Below, in pieces: positions 51,129 through 59,159 of a stretch of DNA of 64,000 bases. A program made the translations under genes and the position numbers. Location of the stretch: assembly GCA_030447785.1 (NCBI GenBank), contig JAUJOF010000005.1:29351-93350 (forward strand), given 5' to 3'. The DNA is from Solirubrobacteraceae bacterium. Its GTDB lineage: Bacteria > Actinomycetota > Thermoleophilia > Solirubrobacterales > Solirubrobacteraceae. The notes under the pieces were generated by a model. The model saw only the letters and a program-made list of their open reading frames with translations. It was not told the origin of the DNA and did not search any database. Position 1 is the first letter of the stretch, and each line of letters opens with the position of its first letter.

Positions 51129-52621
51129 GACGCCGCCAACTCTCTCACGGCGGCGCGCACGTCGGCGTCGTCGACCGCCTGGCCGTGGCGCACGTCACCG
51201 GGCGCGTGGACGAGCACGAAGGGGGTGCGCTCGCCCGTGCGCTTCTTGTCGCGGCGGGTCAGGGCCACCACCGCGTCGGGGTCGACCCCGCGCGGGAGCG
51301 CGGTGGGCAGACCGGCACCCTCGAGGAGCGCGCGCGTGCGCTCGCGCAGCGTGTCCTGGCCCGAGAGGCGCAGCGCGCCCAGCAGGCCCAGGCCCACCGC
51401 CTCGCCGTGGCGCAGCGCGCCGTAGCCCGTGGCGGTCTCCAGCGCGTGAGCGACGGTGTGGCCGAGGTTGAGGACCTGGCGGCGCCCGCCGTCGCGCTCG
51501 TCGGCGCGCACGACGGCGAGCTTGGTGCGCGCGCAGGCGAGCACCATGGCGGCGTCCACTTCGTCGCCGCGCTCCACGCGAGCCCACAGCGTGCCACCGG
51601 CGATCAGCGCGGTCTTGAGCACCTCGGCATAGCCCGCCGCGCGCTCAGCCGGCGGCAGCGTGTCCAGCGTGGAGGGCACCACGTGCACCGCCGCGGGCTG
51701 GTGGTAGGCCCCGACGTAGTTCTTGGCCTGCGGGAGATCGACGCCCGTCTTGCCCCCGTAGGCGGAGTCGACCTGGGCCACGAGCGTGGTGGGCACGTGC
51801 ACGACGGGCACGCCGCGCTGGTAGGTGGCCGCGCAGAAGCCGGCGAGGTCGCCGACCACGCCGCCGCCCAGGGCGAGCACTCGGCCGGCACGGGTCAGCC
51901 CGGCCTCGACCATCGCCTCCCACACCTGCTGGGCGGTGGCCAGGGTCTTGTGGGGCTCGCCGGGCGGGAAGAGGATCGGCGGCCGCGCCGCCGCGATCCG
52001 CTGTGCGTACAGGGCCGCCACCGTGGTGTCGCTGACCAGCACGTCGCCCTCGCGCGCGGCGGGCCAGGCCTCCTCGCCGACGAGCACGGCGTGGTCGCCC
52101 GAGGCGGTGGTGGCCCACAGCAGGCGCTCGCCGGGGCGCAGGGAACTCAGCGCCTCGCGCGCGGCGGGCACCGCGTCGGCGCTGGGCAGGAACGCGTCGG
52201 CGACCTGCTCGTAGACGGGGGCGCGGGCGGCGAACAGCTCCGCGAAGCGCTCGCGGTCGCGCGCGAGGGGCCGCTTGTCGCGGCGCGAGCAGCGCTCCCA
52301 CGCCGTCTCGAGGGACACGTCGAGCAGCACGGCGGTGTGGTCGGCCAGGGCGGCGCGCACCCGCGGCGAACCCAGCGCTCCGCCGCCCAGCGCGATCGCC
52401 CCGCCACGCGCCAGCGCCTCGAGGACCATGGCCTCCTCGCGCTCGCGGAAGGCGCCCTCGCCGTGGCGCTCGAAGAACGCCGGGATCGGGCCGTGCTCAC
52501 CTTCGAACAGGACGTCGGTGTCCAGACCGTCGGGACCCCACGTCCGGGCGGCCCGGGACTTGCCCGCGCCCATGAAGCCGATGAAGACCAGTGCGCGGCG
52601 CGAGCTCAGCGGCGCTGCCAT
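51125..52621 (-). CDS. aroKB: Shikimate kinase / 3-dehydroquinate synthase fusion
   Basis: 498 residues that join two shikimate-pathway enzymes in one chain. Residues 1 to about 165 are shikimate kinase: Walker A GFMGAGKS (15-22), GLDTD, the AFREREE motif, and RPLARD in the lid. From about 170 on is dehydroquinate synthase: GGGVVGDLAGFCAATYQRG, STLDTLPPAERAAGYAEV, NLGHTVAHALE with zinc ligands, and HGEAVGLG. Separate aroK and aroB genes are the norm. ATG 52621 lies within the end of aroC (16-bp overlap). Confidence 0.93.
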   Translation of the reverse strand: MAAPLSSRRALVFIGFMGAGKSRAARTWGPDGLDTDVLFEGEHGPIPAFFERHGEGAFREREEAMVLEALARGGAIALGGGALGSPRVRAALADHTAVLLDVSLETAWERCSRRDKRPLARDRERFAELFAARAPVYEQVADAFLPSADAVPAAREALSSLRPGERLLWATTASGDHAVLVGEEAWPAAREGDVLVSDTTVAALYAQRIAAARPPILFPPGEPHKTLATAQQVWEAMVEAGLTRAGRVLALGGGVVGDLAGFCAATYQRGVPVVHVPTTLVAQVDSAYGGKTGVDLPQAKNYVGAYHQPAAVHVVPSTLDTLPPAERAAGYAEVLKTALIAGGTLWARVERGDEVDAAMVLACARTKLAVVRADERDGGRRQVLNLGHTVAHALETATGYGALRHGEAVGLGLLGALRLSGQDTLRERTRALLEGAGLPTALPRGVDPDAVVALTRRDKKRTGERTPFVLVHAPGDVRHGQAVDDADVRAAVRELAAS

Positions 52622-53775
52622 CCGATCCGCTCCTCGTAGGCGCGGACGGCCTGGCGGACGTCGTCGATGCTGTCGCCGCCGAACTTCTGGCGGTAGGCGC
52701 CGGCCAGCACGTGGGCGACCATGGCCTCCCCCACCACGCCCGCGGCGGGCACGGTGCACGAGTCGGTGCGCTCGCGCAGGGCCTGCGCGGGCTCGCGGGT
52801 GACCAGATCGACCGAGCGAAGCGGCTGGGTGAGGGTGGGCAGGGGCTTCATGGCCCCGCGCACCAGCAGCGGCTCGCCGGTCGTCATGCCGCCCTCGAGG
52901 CCGCCCGAGCGGTTGGTCTCGCGAAAGAAGCCGCGCTCCTCGGAGTGGAAGATCTCGTCGTGGGCGCCCGAGCCGGGGCGCTCGGCCAGGTCGAAGCCGT
53001 CGCCCAGCGCGCAGCCCTTGACGGCCTGGATGGAGCAGATGGCCAGCGCCAGGCGACCGTCCAGGCGCTCCTCCCAGGAGACGTGCGAGCCCAGGCCGGG
53101 GGTGAGGCCGAAGGCGATGACCTCGAAGACGCCGCCCAGCGACTCGTTGGCCTTGCGCTGCACGTTGATGTGCTCGACCATCTCCCGACTCGCGCCGGGG
53201 TCGAGGCAGCGCACGGGGTCGTCGTCCACCCCGTCGAAGTCGGCCACGGTGAGTGCCCCGGAACGGTCGGGCACATGAATGGTGCCGATCTGCACCACGT
53301 GCGAGCGCACCTCGACGCCCAGCGCGCGCAAGAAGGCGCGGGCGATGGCGCCACCGGCCACGCGGGCAGCGGTTTCGCGCGCGCTGGCGCGCTCGAGCAC
53401 GTCGCGCACGTCGGTGAAGGCGTACTTCCACGTGCCCACCAGATCGGCGTGCCCGGGGCGCGGCAGGTGCACCTCGTCGACCTCGGCCTCCACCGGCCAG
53501 GGGTTCATCCGTTCCTCCCAGTTGGCGAAGTCGCGGTTGTCGATGCGCATGGCGATGGGCCCGCCCAGCGTGCGCCCGTGGCGCACCCCGGCGGTGACCT
53601 CGGCACGGTCGCGCTCGATCTTCATCCGCCCGCCACGCCCGTGGCCCAGCTGGCGCCGGGCCATGTCGCGGTTGAGCGCCTCGGGGTCGAGCTCCAGTCC
53701 GGCGGGCAGGCCCTCGACCACGCAGGTGAGGCCGGGGCCGTGCGATTCGCCGGCGGTGATGAGCCTGAGCGCCAT
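52606..53775 (-). CDS. aroC: Chorismate synthase
   Basis: Final step to chorismate; needs reduced FMN. 389 residues from ATG 53775. Signatures: GESHGPGL at the start, RPGHADLVG, RASARETAARVAGGA (FMN site) and RSGGLEGGMTTGEPL. First gene of a coupled aroC-aroKB-aroQ-pepQ unit. The upstream 160 bp carry three hairpins that would end the pilus transcript. Confidence 0.96.
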   Translation of the reverse strand: MALRLITAGESHGPGLTCVVEGLPAGLELDPEALNRDMARRQLGHGRGGRMKIERDRAEVTAGVRHGRTLGGPIAMRIDNRDFANWEERMNPWPVEAEVDEVHLPRPGHADLVGTWKYAFTDVRDVLERASARETAARVAGGAIARAFLRALGVEVRSHVVQIGTIHVPDRSGALTVADFDGVDDDPVRCLDPGASREMVEHINVQRKANESLGGVFEVIAFGLTPGLGSHVSWEERLDGRLALAICSIQAVKGCALGDGFDLAERPGSGAHDEIFHSEERGFFRETNRSGGLEGGMTTGEPLLVRGAMKPLPTLTQPLRSVDLVTREPAQALRERTDSCTVPAAGVVGEAMVAHVLAGAYRQKFGGDSIDDVRQAVRAYEERIGWQRR

Positions 53776-53822
53776 GGGGCGGCGCAGTGTATGGGCCTGC
53801 TTAGCCGTATCTCAGTAGACGA

Positions 53823-53915
53823 GATCGACATCCATGTCGATCCTTCGAGAAAAGATCGCTTCGCCGTTCCGGCGGCGAGTCCCGGACAGATCGCTACGCG
53901 ATCGGCCCGGGACGG
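53823..53915. terminator. Three-hairpin intergenic block between the pilus locus and aroC
   Basis: Near-adjacent inverted repeats: gatcgacat-cc-atgtcgatc (53823-53842), cgccg-ttc-cggcg (about 53862-53874), and a composite stem gtcccgg...ccgggac that encloses gatcgc-tac-gcgatc (about 53879-53913). They separate the last pilus gene from aroC, both minus-strand. Likely a compound termination region. It is slightly less GC-rich than its surroundings. Confidence 0.6.
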
Positions 53916-53935
53916 CCAGCCTCCCGAGATAGTCC

Positions 53936-54973
53936 TTACAACCCCAGCACGCTGCGCCAGCGCGAGACGAGGTCCCACTCGCCGCCGGCCGCCGCGACGG
54001 CCGCGGCCCCCTTGCCCTTCGTGCAGTTCTCGGGGTCGCCGCCGGTCTGGAAGGTGCCGCTGCGCGGGTCGAAGGTGAGCATCCCGTAGCCGCCGTCGCT
54101 GTTGAGCAGGCACTCGCCGACGCGCGAGGTGCGCTCGAAGGCCCGCCGCGCGGTCGCCTCGTCGCGCGTGGTCACGCGGCGGATGGCGACCACCTTCAGG
54201 ACGTAACGGCGCTCGCCGATGATGACGTCCGCGTCACGGCCGCGCTTGAGGCGCAGCAGCGAGCACTCGCCGGCCGGCTCGTCGTTGCAGTTGGACCCCT
54301 TCACGCGCACGCCGTCCTTGATGAGGAAGCCCGCCGACTCGCCCTCGTTGAACACGCCGAAGAACAGGACGAGCGGGTTACGCGAGCTGGGCAGCGGAGT
54401 CAGCCGGGGCACATCGCCGCGCAGGCTTCCGCGCCGACCGGCCGAGGCCATGCGCACGTCGACCTCGTAGAAGGTGTACTCGGGTCCCCGGCGCCGGACC
54501 GGGGGCTCGGGGGAACCGGTCGAGCCGCCGGAGCCGCTCGAGCCGCCGGAGCCGCCCGAGCCGCCAGCGCCGGTCGAGCCACTCGAGCCGCTCGAGCCGC
54601 CGGGGTCCGGAACAGGGGCGGGGGACGCGCCCGGCGGGACGCCGCCGGGGAGGTCGCCGCCAGGCAGCGGTGTGCCGCCGGGCAGCGGGACGAGGCCGGA
54701 ACCGGGGCTGTCGGGCGCACTGCGCCGGAAGGGATCGCTGCGCTCGCCCGACATTCCGCGCTCGTCGCCCAGCTGGGTCTCCTCGGCCATGGTCACCGCG
54801 CTGGCCGCGCGGCCTGGAACGGCGCCGCCGGCCGCCGCGCCGGTGGGGTCGTCGCCGCCCCCCGCGGTGAAGGCCACCCCCAGCGCGGCCACGATGCCGA
54901 TCGCCAGCAGGGCGGCCACCGGCCACAGACGCTTCTCGACCAGATCGCGGGCGATGCTGCGCAGGGCATTCAT
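53936..54973 (-). CDS. Pilus-locus protein with Gly/Ser linker
   Basis: 345 residues. One N-terminal membrane helix (WPVAALLAIGIVAALGVAF), a long low-complexity Gly/Ser/Pro region (about residues 90-160, runs of GGS and GSSGS) and a C-terminal folded domain (YTFYEVDVRMA...VLFFGVFNEGESAGFLIKDGV...). Position after pilO suggests a PilP-like role, but I do not see the PilP fold, so this is only positional. ATG 54973 overlaps the pilO stop. It ends with TAA, rare in this genome. Confidence 0.75.
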   Translation of the reverse strand: MNALRSIARDLVEKRLWPVAALLAIGIVAALGVAFTAGGGDDPTGAAAGGAVPGRAASAVTMAEETQLGDERGMSGERSDPFRRSAPDSPGSGLVPLPGGTPLPGGDLPGGVPPGASPAPVPDPGGSSGSSGSTGAGGSGGSGGSSGSGGSTGSPEPPVRRRGPEYTFYEVDVRMASAGRRGSLRGDVPRLTPLPSSRNPLVLFFGVFNEGESAGFLIKDGVRVKGSNCNDEPAGECSLLRLKRGRDADVIIGERRYVLKVVAIRRVTTRDEATARRAFERTSRVGECLLNSDGGYGMLTFDPRSGTFQTGGDPENCTKGKGAAAVAAAGGEWDLVSRWRSVLGL

Positions 54974-55698
54974 GGCGTGCCTCCGGTCGCGACGGGGGGA
55001 GTGGGGGGCGTGGCGGGCGTCGTGGCTGCGCCGGGAGGCTGGGCGCCGGCCGGGCCGGCCGGCGTGGCGCCCTGCGTCTGGGTCTGGCCCTCGGGAAGAG
55101 TGAAGGCGGTGGCGTTGACGGTCGCCGACACCGCGCGGCCGCCCTCGGCGTCCGTGGTCAGGGAGAACCCGTCGACGCGCAGCAGGCGGCCGTCGACGGC
55201 CACGCGCTCGTCCGTCAGGCGCACATAGCTCTGCAGCGAGCCCAGGAAGTCCGACAGGCGGAAGAACGGGCCCTCGTAGACGAAGGAGAAGGGCTGGCTG
55301 GGCAGCGTGGCCAGCGCGCCCTGCGCCGGCGCGGCGGTGGCAGCGGCCTCCGGCTGGGCGGCGTCGCCGCCACCAGCTCCCTGGAAGGAGCGGAAGTCGA
55401 CCTTCTCGCGGCGCGCGCTCGCCCCTACCTGGAAGAGGACCGTGGCGACGTCGTCGCCCGCGGGCGCGGCCTTGCCGATGGCGGCCAGCCGGGCGTAGTT
55501 GTCGCGGTACCCAGCCTCGGCGGCGCGGTCGCGCGCCAGGTCGCCGCGCGCCTGGTCGAGCGAGGCCTGGCTGGTCTCGACCTGCTCGGTCAGCTCGGCG
55601 GCCTTCTCGCGCGCGGGCGCGAGCAGGAGGAACCACAGGCCCGCCAGCATCAGGGCGCCGGCCACCACGGAGAGGGCGATGCGGTCGCGCGCGCTCAC
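54970..55698 (-). CDS. pilO: Type IV pilus inner-membrane protein PilO
   Basis: 242 residues. Short cytoplasmic start, one membrane helix (ALSVVAGALMLAGLWFLLL), a coiled coil (EKAAELTEQVETSQASLDQARGDLARDRAAEAGYRDNYARL) and a ferredoxin-like domain ending in a Pro/Ala/Thr-rich tail. This layout and the place after pilN identify PilO, part of the alignment complex PilMNO. GTG 55698 overlaps the pilN stop. Confidence 0.82.
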   Translation of the reverse strand: MSARDRIALSVVAGALMLAGLWFLLLAPAREKAAELTEQVETSQASLDQARGDLARDRAAEAGYRDNYARLAAIGKAAPAGDDVATVLFQVGASARREKVDFRSFQGAGGGDAAQPEAAATAAPAQGALATLPSQPFSFVYEGPFFRLSDFLGSLQSYVRLTDERVAVDGRLLRVDGFSLTTDAEGGRAVSATVNATAFTLPEGQTQTQGATPAGPAGAQPPGAATTPATPPTPPVATGGTP

Positions 55699-56468
55699 TG
55701 CTGGCCTCCTGGCGCCGGCGCCGGCGCCGGCGCCGGCGCTGGTGGCGCGGGTGCGGCGCCGGGCGCGGCGGCCGCAGCGGTCCCCGGCAGCGGCGCGAAG
55801 GTCACGGTCAGGTCGAAGCTCGTCTTGCAGCCGGTTGGAGCGCCGGCGACCGACTCGCCCTCGCCCTCGCTGGCCTGGCCGAGGTCGACGGCGCGCACGC
55901 CGCTCATCTGGCGCAGGCGCACGAGCATGTCGGCGACGTCGCGATCGGTGGGAACGCAGCCGGTGAGGGTCAGCGTGGGGCCGGCGGGCGCCGGCGCCCC
56001 GGCGGACGCCGGCGCCCCGGCGGTCGGAGGGGTCCCACCGGACGCCTGGCCCCCGGCGGTCGGAGGGGTCCCACCGGCGCCGCCCGCAGCCGACGCCGAG
56101 GCATCGAGCGAGGCCAGACGGGCATCGCCGGGCAGCGCCACCGCGAGCTCGCGCAGTACGCGCTCCCAATCCAGGCGGGCCTCGGCCAGCGTGCGCAGCG
56201 CACTGACCCGCTGGGTGCTCAGCTCGGCGAACTCGCCGTAGGGCTTCAGTGCAGCGGCCTGGGCGGAGACCTGCTCGGTCTCGGCGCGCAGGCGGACAAG
56301 CTCGTCCTCGCGATCCGCGATCTGGCGGGAGAGCAGGGCGTAGGCGCCGAAGGCCAGCAGCAGCACCCCGAGCACGCCGAGCAGGGCGTAGACGGCCCCG
56401 CCCGAGCGCCCGCTGCCGCTCGAGCCACCGCGGCGCTCCTCGTCCGGGATGAGATTGATGGCCCTCAC
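55695..56468 (-). CDS. pilN: Type IV pilus assembly protein PilN
   Basis: 257 residues. The N-terminal RAINLIPDEERR is the PilN motif that inserts into PilM. Then one membrane helix (VYALLGVLGVLLLAFGAYALL), a coiled coil, and a periplasm-side domain interrupted by Gly/Pro/Thr-rich repeats (GGTPPTAG twice). A final Ala-Pro dipeptide tail comes from a hexanucleotide repeat. Coupled to pilM and pilO by 4-bp overlaps. Confidence 0.85.
   Translation of the reverse strand: MRAINLIPDEERRGGSSGSGRSGGAVYALLGVLGVLLLAFGAYALLSRQIADREDELVRLRAETEQVSAQAAALKPYGEFAELSTQRVSALRTLAEARLDWERVLRELAVALPGDARLASLDASASAAGGAGGTPPTAGGQASGGTPPTAGAPASAGAPAPAGPTLTLTGCVPTDRDVADMLVRLRQMSGVRAVDLGQASEGEGESVAGAPTGCKTSFDLTVTFAPLPGTAAAAAPGAAPAPPAPAPAPAPAPGGQQ
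55711..55740 (+). repeat. Hexanucleotide tandem repeat in the pilN tail
   Basis: Five GGCGCC-type units in a row (six bases each), encoding an Ala-Pro tail on the minus strand. A change in unit number adds or removes two residues and keeps the reading frame. Confidence 0.8.
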
Positions 56469-57547
56469 GCGGCGAACTCCTCGACGGCCAGCCCCGCGGG
56501 CACAGCCATGGTCTCGGCCGGCACGTCACCCAGCGCGCCCGCGTGGGCCTCGGGCACACGGCCGATCTCGACCTCGGCGCCCAGCGCCTCGCGAAAGCCG
56601 TCGCGGAAGACGGGCAGCGCCGCCAGTGGACCGGTGAGGACCACACGCTGGGCGGGCTGGGCGCCGTCCTGCTGCCCGTAGAACTCGAGCGTCGTGCGCG
56701 CGGCGTCGGCCACGCGGCGGGCGCCGTCCTCGAGGGTGGCCCCCGCTGAAGAGACAATGCGCTCGTCGCCCTCCACCGGCGCACCATCCTCGGCGCGTCC
56801 TACGTGCTCGAGCCAGCCGCGGGCGTGTTCGAGGGTGAGCTCGTGACGGGGCGCCAGCGCGTTGGCCATCGCCTCGCCGCCGGCCGCGGCGACGCGGGTG
56901 AACAGGCACTGCCCCGCGCGCGAGACGGCCAGGGTGGTCAGGCCCGCCGCGTTGACGTACAGGGTGGTCAGCGGCTCGCCGCCCTCCGGGCGATGGAGCG
57001 CGCGGATCATGGCGAAGGCGCTGAGGTCGATCCCCGTGGGCTTGAGGCCGGCGCCGCGCACCGCGCTGAGCAGGCGCATGATCGACTCGCGCGCGGCGGC
57101 CACGACGATCACGCGCGTGCGCGGGCCCGCGGGCGTCTCCACCGCGCCGACGAGCTGGTAGTCGAGCACCGCCTGGTCGATGGGCAGCGGCAGCTCGTCG
57201 CCCGCCTGGAAGCGTACGGCGGCGTCGAGGTCCTTGTCGCTGAGCAGCGGCGGCAGGTCCAGCGTGCGGACCGCGACGCGTTGGGAAGCGACACCGACGC
57301 GCACGCGGCGGTCCAGATCGCTGCCCTCGAAGAGCTCGCGCACGGCGATGGCCAGCGCGTCGGCGTCGGCGACCTCCCCGTCGGGCACCAGAGCCGGGGC
57401 CAGCGGGCGGCGCGCGCAGCGTTCGAGCGCGACGACGCCGTTGACGCGCACCTGGGCGGCGGCGACGTAGCCGGGCTCGACCATGAGACCGGTGACGCAG
57501 GTGGATTTGCGCTTGGAGCCGAGCATCGCCACACCAGGTATCGGCAC
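56465..57547 (-). CDS. pilM: Type IV pilus assembly protein PilM
   Basis: 360 residues. Actin-like cytoplasmic ATPase that binds the PilN N-terminus. Recognisable by VRVGVASQRVAVRTLDLPP, AVRFQAGDELPLPIDQAVLDYQLVG (the PilM signature region), GIDLSAFAMIRAL, and the C-terminal GPLAALPVFRDGFREALGAEVE. The start is either GTG 57547 or ATG 57526; neither has a strong Shine-Dalgarno. First gene of the pilMNO block. Confidence 0.88.
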   Translation of the reverse strand: MPIPGVAMLGSKRKSTCVTGLMVEPGYVAAAQVRVNGVVALERCARRPLAPALVPDGEVADADALAIAVRELFEGSDLDRRVRVGVASQRVAVRTLDLPPLLSDKDLDAAVRFQAGDELPLPIDQAVLDYQLVGAVETPAGPRTRVIVVAAARESIMRLLSAVRGAGLKPTGIDLSAFAMIRALHRPEGGEPLTTLYVNAAGLTTLAVSRAGQCLFTRVAAAGGEAMANALAPRHELTLEHARGWLEHVGRAEDGAPVEGDERIVSSAGATLEDGARRVADAARTTLEFYGQQDGAQPAQRVVLTGPLAALPVFRDGFREALGAEVEIGRVPEAHAGALGDVPAETMAVPAGLAVEEFAA

Positions 57548-57574
57548 CTGCCCGGGCGGCTTGAAGCGGCGCCT

Positions 57575-57976
57575 TCAGGTTTGGCCGGGCGATGCGGTCG
57601 CCAGCCCCTCGGCGGTCGCCGCAGCGAGGAGCTCGCGGTCGTAGGCGATGAAGACGCCGAGATCGTCGCGCAGGGTCAGGGCCGTGGCGAGGTGGATGGC
57701 GTCCAGAGAACGCAAAGCTGGAGCGAACGGAGCGGTCCCCGCGCGGTCGGCCGTGGCGCGACTCCACGGCACCAGGGCGATCGCGGCCAGCACCTCCTCC
57801 ACGACCGCCATCTCTGAGGGGTCGCCCCCACGGCGGGCAGTGCGTCGCAACTCGACGGCCAAGAGCTCACTGCTCGCGTGCTGGTCCCACTGCGCCACCT
57901 CGTCGCGCAGCGCGCCGCTCTGCGTCTCCGCGCGGAAGAGCTTCACCGCGGCCGATGCGTCGAGGTAGGCGGTCAA
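57575..57976 (-). CDS. vapC: PIN-domain toxin (VapC-like)
   Basis: 133 residues. PIN ribonuclease: YLDASAAVKLF at the start (first acidic residue Asp6), Glu in LLAVELRR, Asp in SLDAIHLATAL, Asp in FIAYDREL, the four-acid site of VapC toxins, which cleave tRNA or rRNA. TTG start at 57976 overlaps the antitoxin stop. The pair splits the pilus locus between pilD and pilM. Confidence 0.85.
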   Translation of the reverse strand: MTAYLDASAAVKLFRAETQSGALRDEVAQWDQHASSELLAVELRRTARRGGDPSEMAVVEEVLAAIALVPWSRATADRAGTAPFAPALRSLDAIHLATALTLRDDLGVFIAYDRELLAAATAEGLATASPGQT

Positions 57977-58323
57977 CCGTAGTCCCGGTCCTTGCCTCGC
58001 GCCCAGTTGAGTGCATCGGTGGCGGGCGTGGGATCGTCCGGGTCGATCTCCTGCTCGTCGAGCCAGGGGAAGAGATGCTCGCCCCGCCGGATCGGCCGCT
58101 TGGCCGGGATGAGGCCGTACTTCTCGATGAGGCGCTGACGCTCCGCCTCGACAGGATCGTCCGCGCTGTGGATCACCTGCTCAGCCCCCCGCAACACGAG
58201 CGCGCGCAGGTGCGCGGCGGTGGAGCGGGTGTCACTCGCGGGCAGGTGCGAGCGGGTGTTTTCGAGGGCACGTTCGACCTCGGGATCCCGCGGGACGGGC
58301 GTGCGGGGATGAACGGTGGCCAC
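57973..58323 (-). CDS. Putative cognate antitoxin of the PIN protein
   Basis: 116 residues from GTG 58323 (GTG 58341 is the alternative). Not a classical VapB: larger, with helical charged N-terminus (DPEVERALENTRSHLP), a middle RALVLRGAEQVIHSADDP and an acidic C-terminus (LDEQEIDPDDPTPATDALNWARG) that could bind the toxin. Directly upstream a TACACT sequence lies eight bases before GTG 58323, which would suit a leaderless transcript. GTG-TAA-CAC at about 58350 is a small inverted repeat that may be an operator. Confidence 0.6.
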   Translation of the reverse strand: MATVHPRTPVPRDPEVERALENTRSHLPASDTRSTAAHLRALVLRGAEQVIHSADDPVEAERQRLIEKYGLIPAKRPIRRGEHLFPWLDEQEIDPDDPTPATDALNWARGKDRDYG

Positions 58324-58366
58324 GACCAAAAAGTGTACCACCTAAGTGTTACACCGGTGTCCTACC

Positions 58367-59128
58367 TCAGACCACAAAGCGGTCGACGTACCAGTCGACG
58401 ATCGCCTCGCCGGCGAAGAGGGCGACGAGCGAGCCGAGCACGAGGAAGGGACCGAAGGGGACAGCGGTCTTGCGCCCCTCGGCCACCCCTCGGCGGGCCA
58501 TGATCGCCACGCCGACCACGGTGCCGGCCAGCAGCGCGATGAAGATCGCCGGGCCCACCGCGCGACCCAGGAAGAGTCCCATCACGCCCGCCAGCTTCAC
58601 GTCGCCCATACCCATTCCCGCCGGGTAGGCCAGGGCGGCCATCAGCAGGAAGCCGCCGGCAGCCACGCCGGCGATCAGCCGCTCGGAGAGCGAGTCGGTG
58701 AGCAGAAGCGCGGCCACCGCGAGCGCCACGAGCGCCGCCGGTCCGACGAGCACGTTGGGGATGATCCGGTGCTCGAGGTCGATGGCCGCCACGGGGACCA
58801 GCAGCGTGACGAAGACCAATGGCAGGATCAGCTCCACGCCGATGCCGAAGCGCGCCACGCACGCGACGTACAGCGCGGCGGTGGTCGCCTCCACCACCGG
58901 ATAGCGCGCGGAGATCGGCGTCGCGCACGCGCGGCACCGTCCCCGCAGCAGGAGCCACGAGAAGATCGGCACGTTGTCGTAGGGCTTGACGTCCACCCCA
59001 CAGCCCGGGCAGCGCGAGCCCGGGCGCACGAGCGACTCGCGGCGGGGTACGCGGTGGGAGACCACGTTGAGGAACGATCCCATCACGGCGCCCAGGAGGG
59101 CGACGAAGAGCGAAGTTGTGACAGTCAC
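58367..59128 (-). CDS. pilD: Prepilin peptidase
   Basis: 253 residues, A24 aspartate peptidase that cuts and N-methylates prepilins. About eight membrane helices. The cytoplasmic zinc ribbon is present (CPGC...CRAC). Catalytic Asp residues lie in VAAIDLEHRIIPN and in GMGDVKLAGVMG. Family-typical length. It serves the pilins encoded just upstream on the same strand. Confidence 0.93.
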   Translation of the reverse strand: MTVTTSLFVALLGAVMGSFLNVVSHRVPRRESLVRPGSRCPGCGVDVKPYDNVPIFSWLLLRGRCRACATPISARYPVVEATTAALYVACVARFGIGVELILPLVFVTLLVPVAAIDLEHRIIPNVLVGPAALVALAVAALLLTDSLSERLIAGVAAGGFLLMAALAYPAGMGMGDVKLAGVMGLFLGRAVGPAIFIALLAGTVVGVAIMARRGVAEGRKTAVPFGPFLVLGSLVALFAGEAIVDWYVDRFVV

Positions 59129-59159
59129 CCTTCCGTCATCGGCACGCGCGCGGGCGCGC

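Noticed and set aside
53936-54973. Calling this gene pilP or pilQ
   Set aside because: Position fits PilP, but neither the PilP beta-domain nor secretin motifs are visible, and a secretin is not expected in a single-membrane cell.
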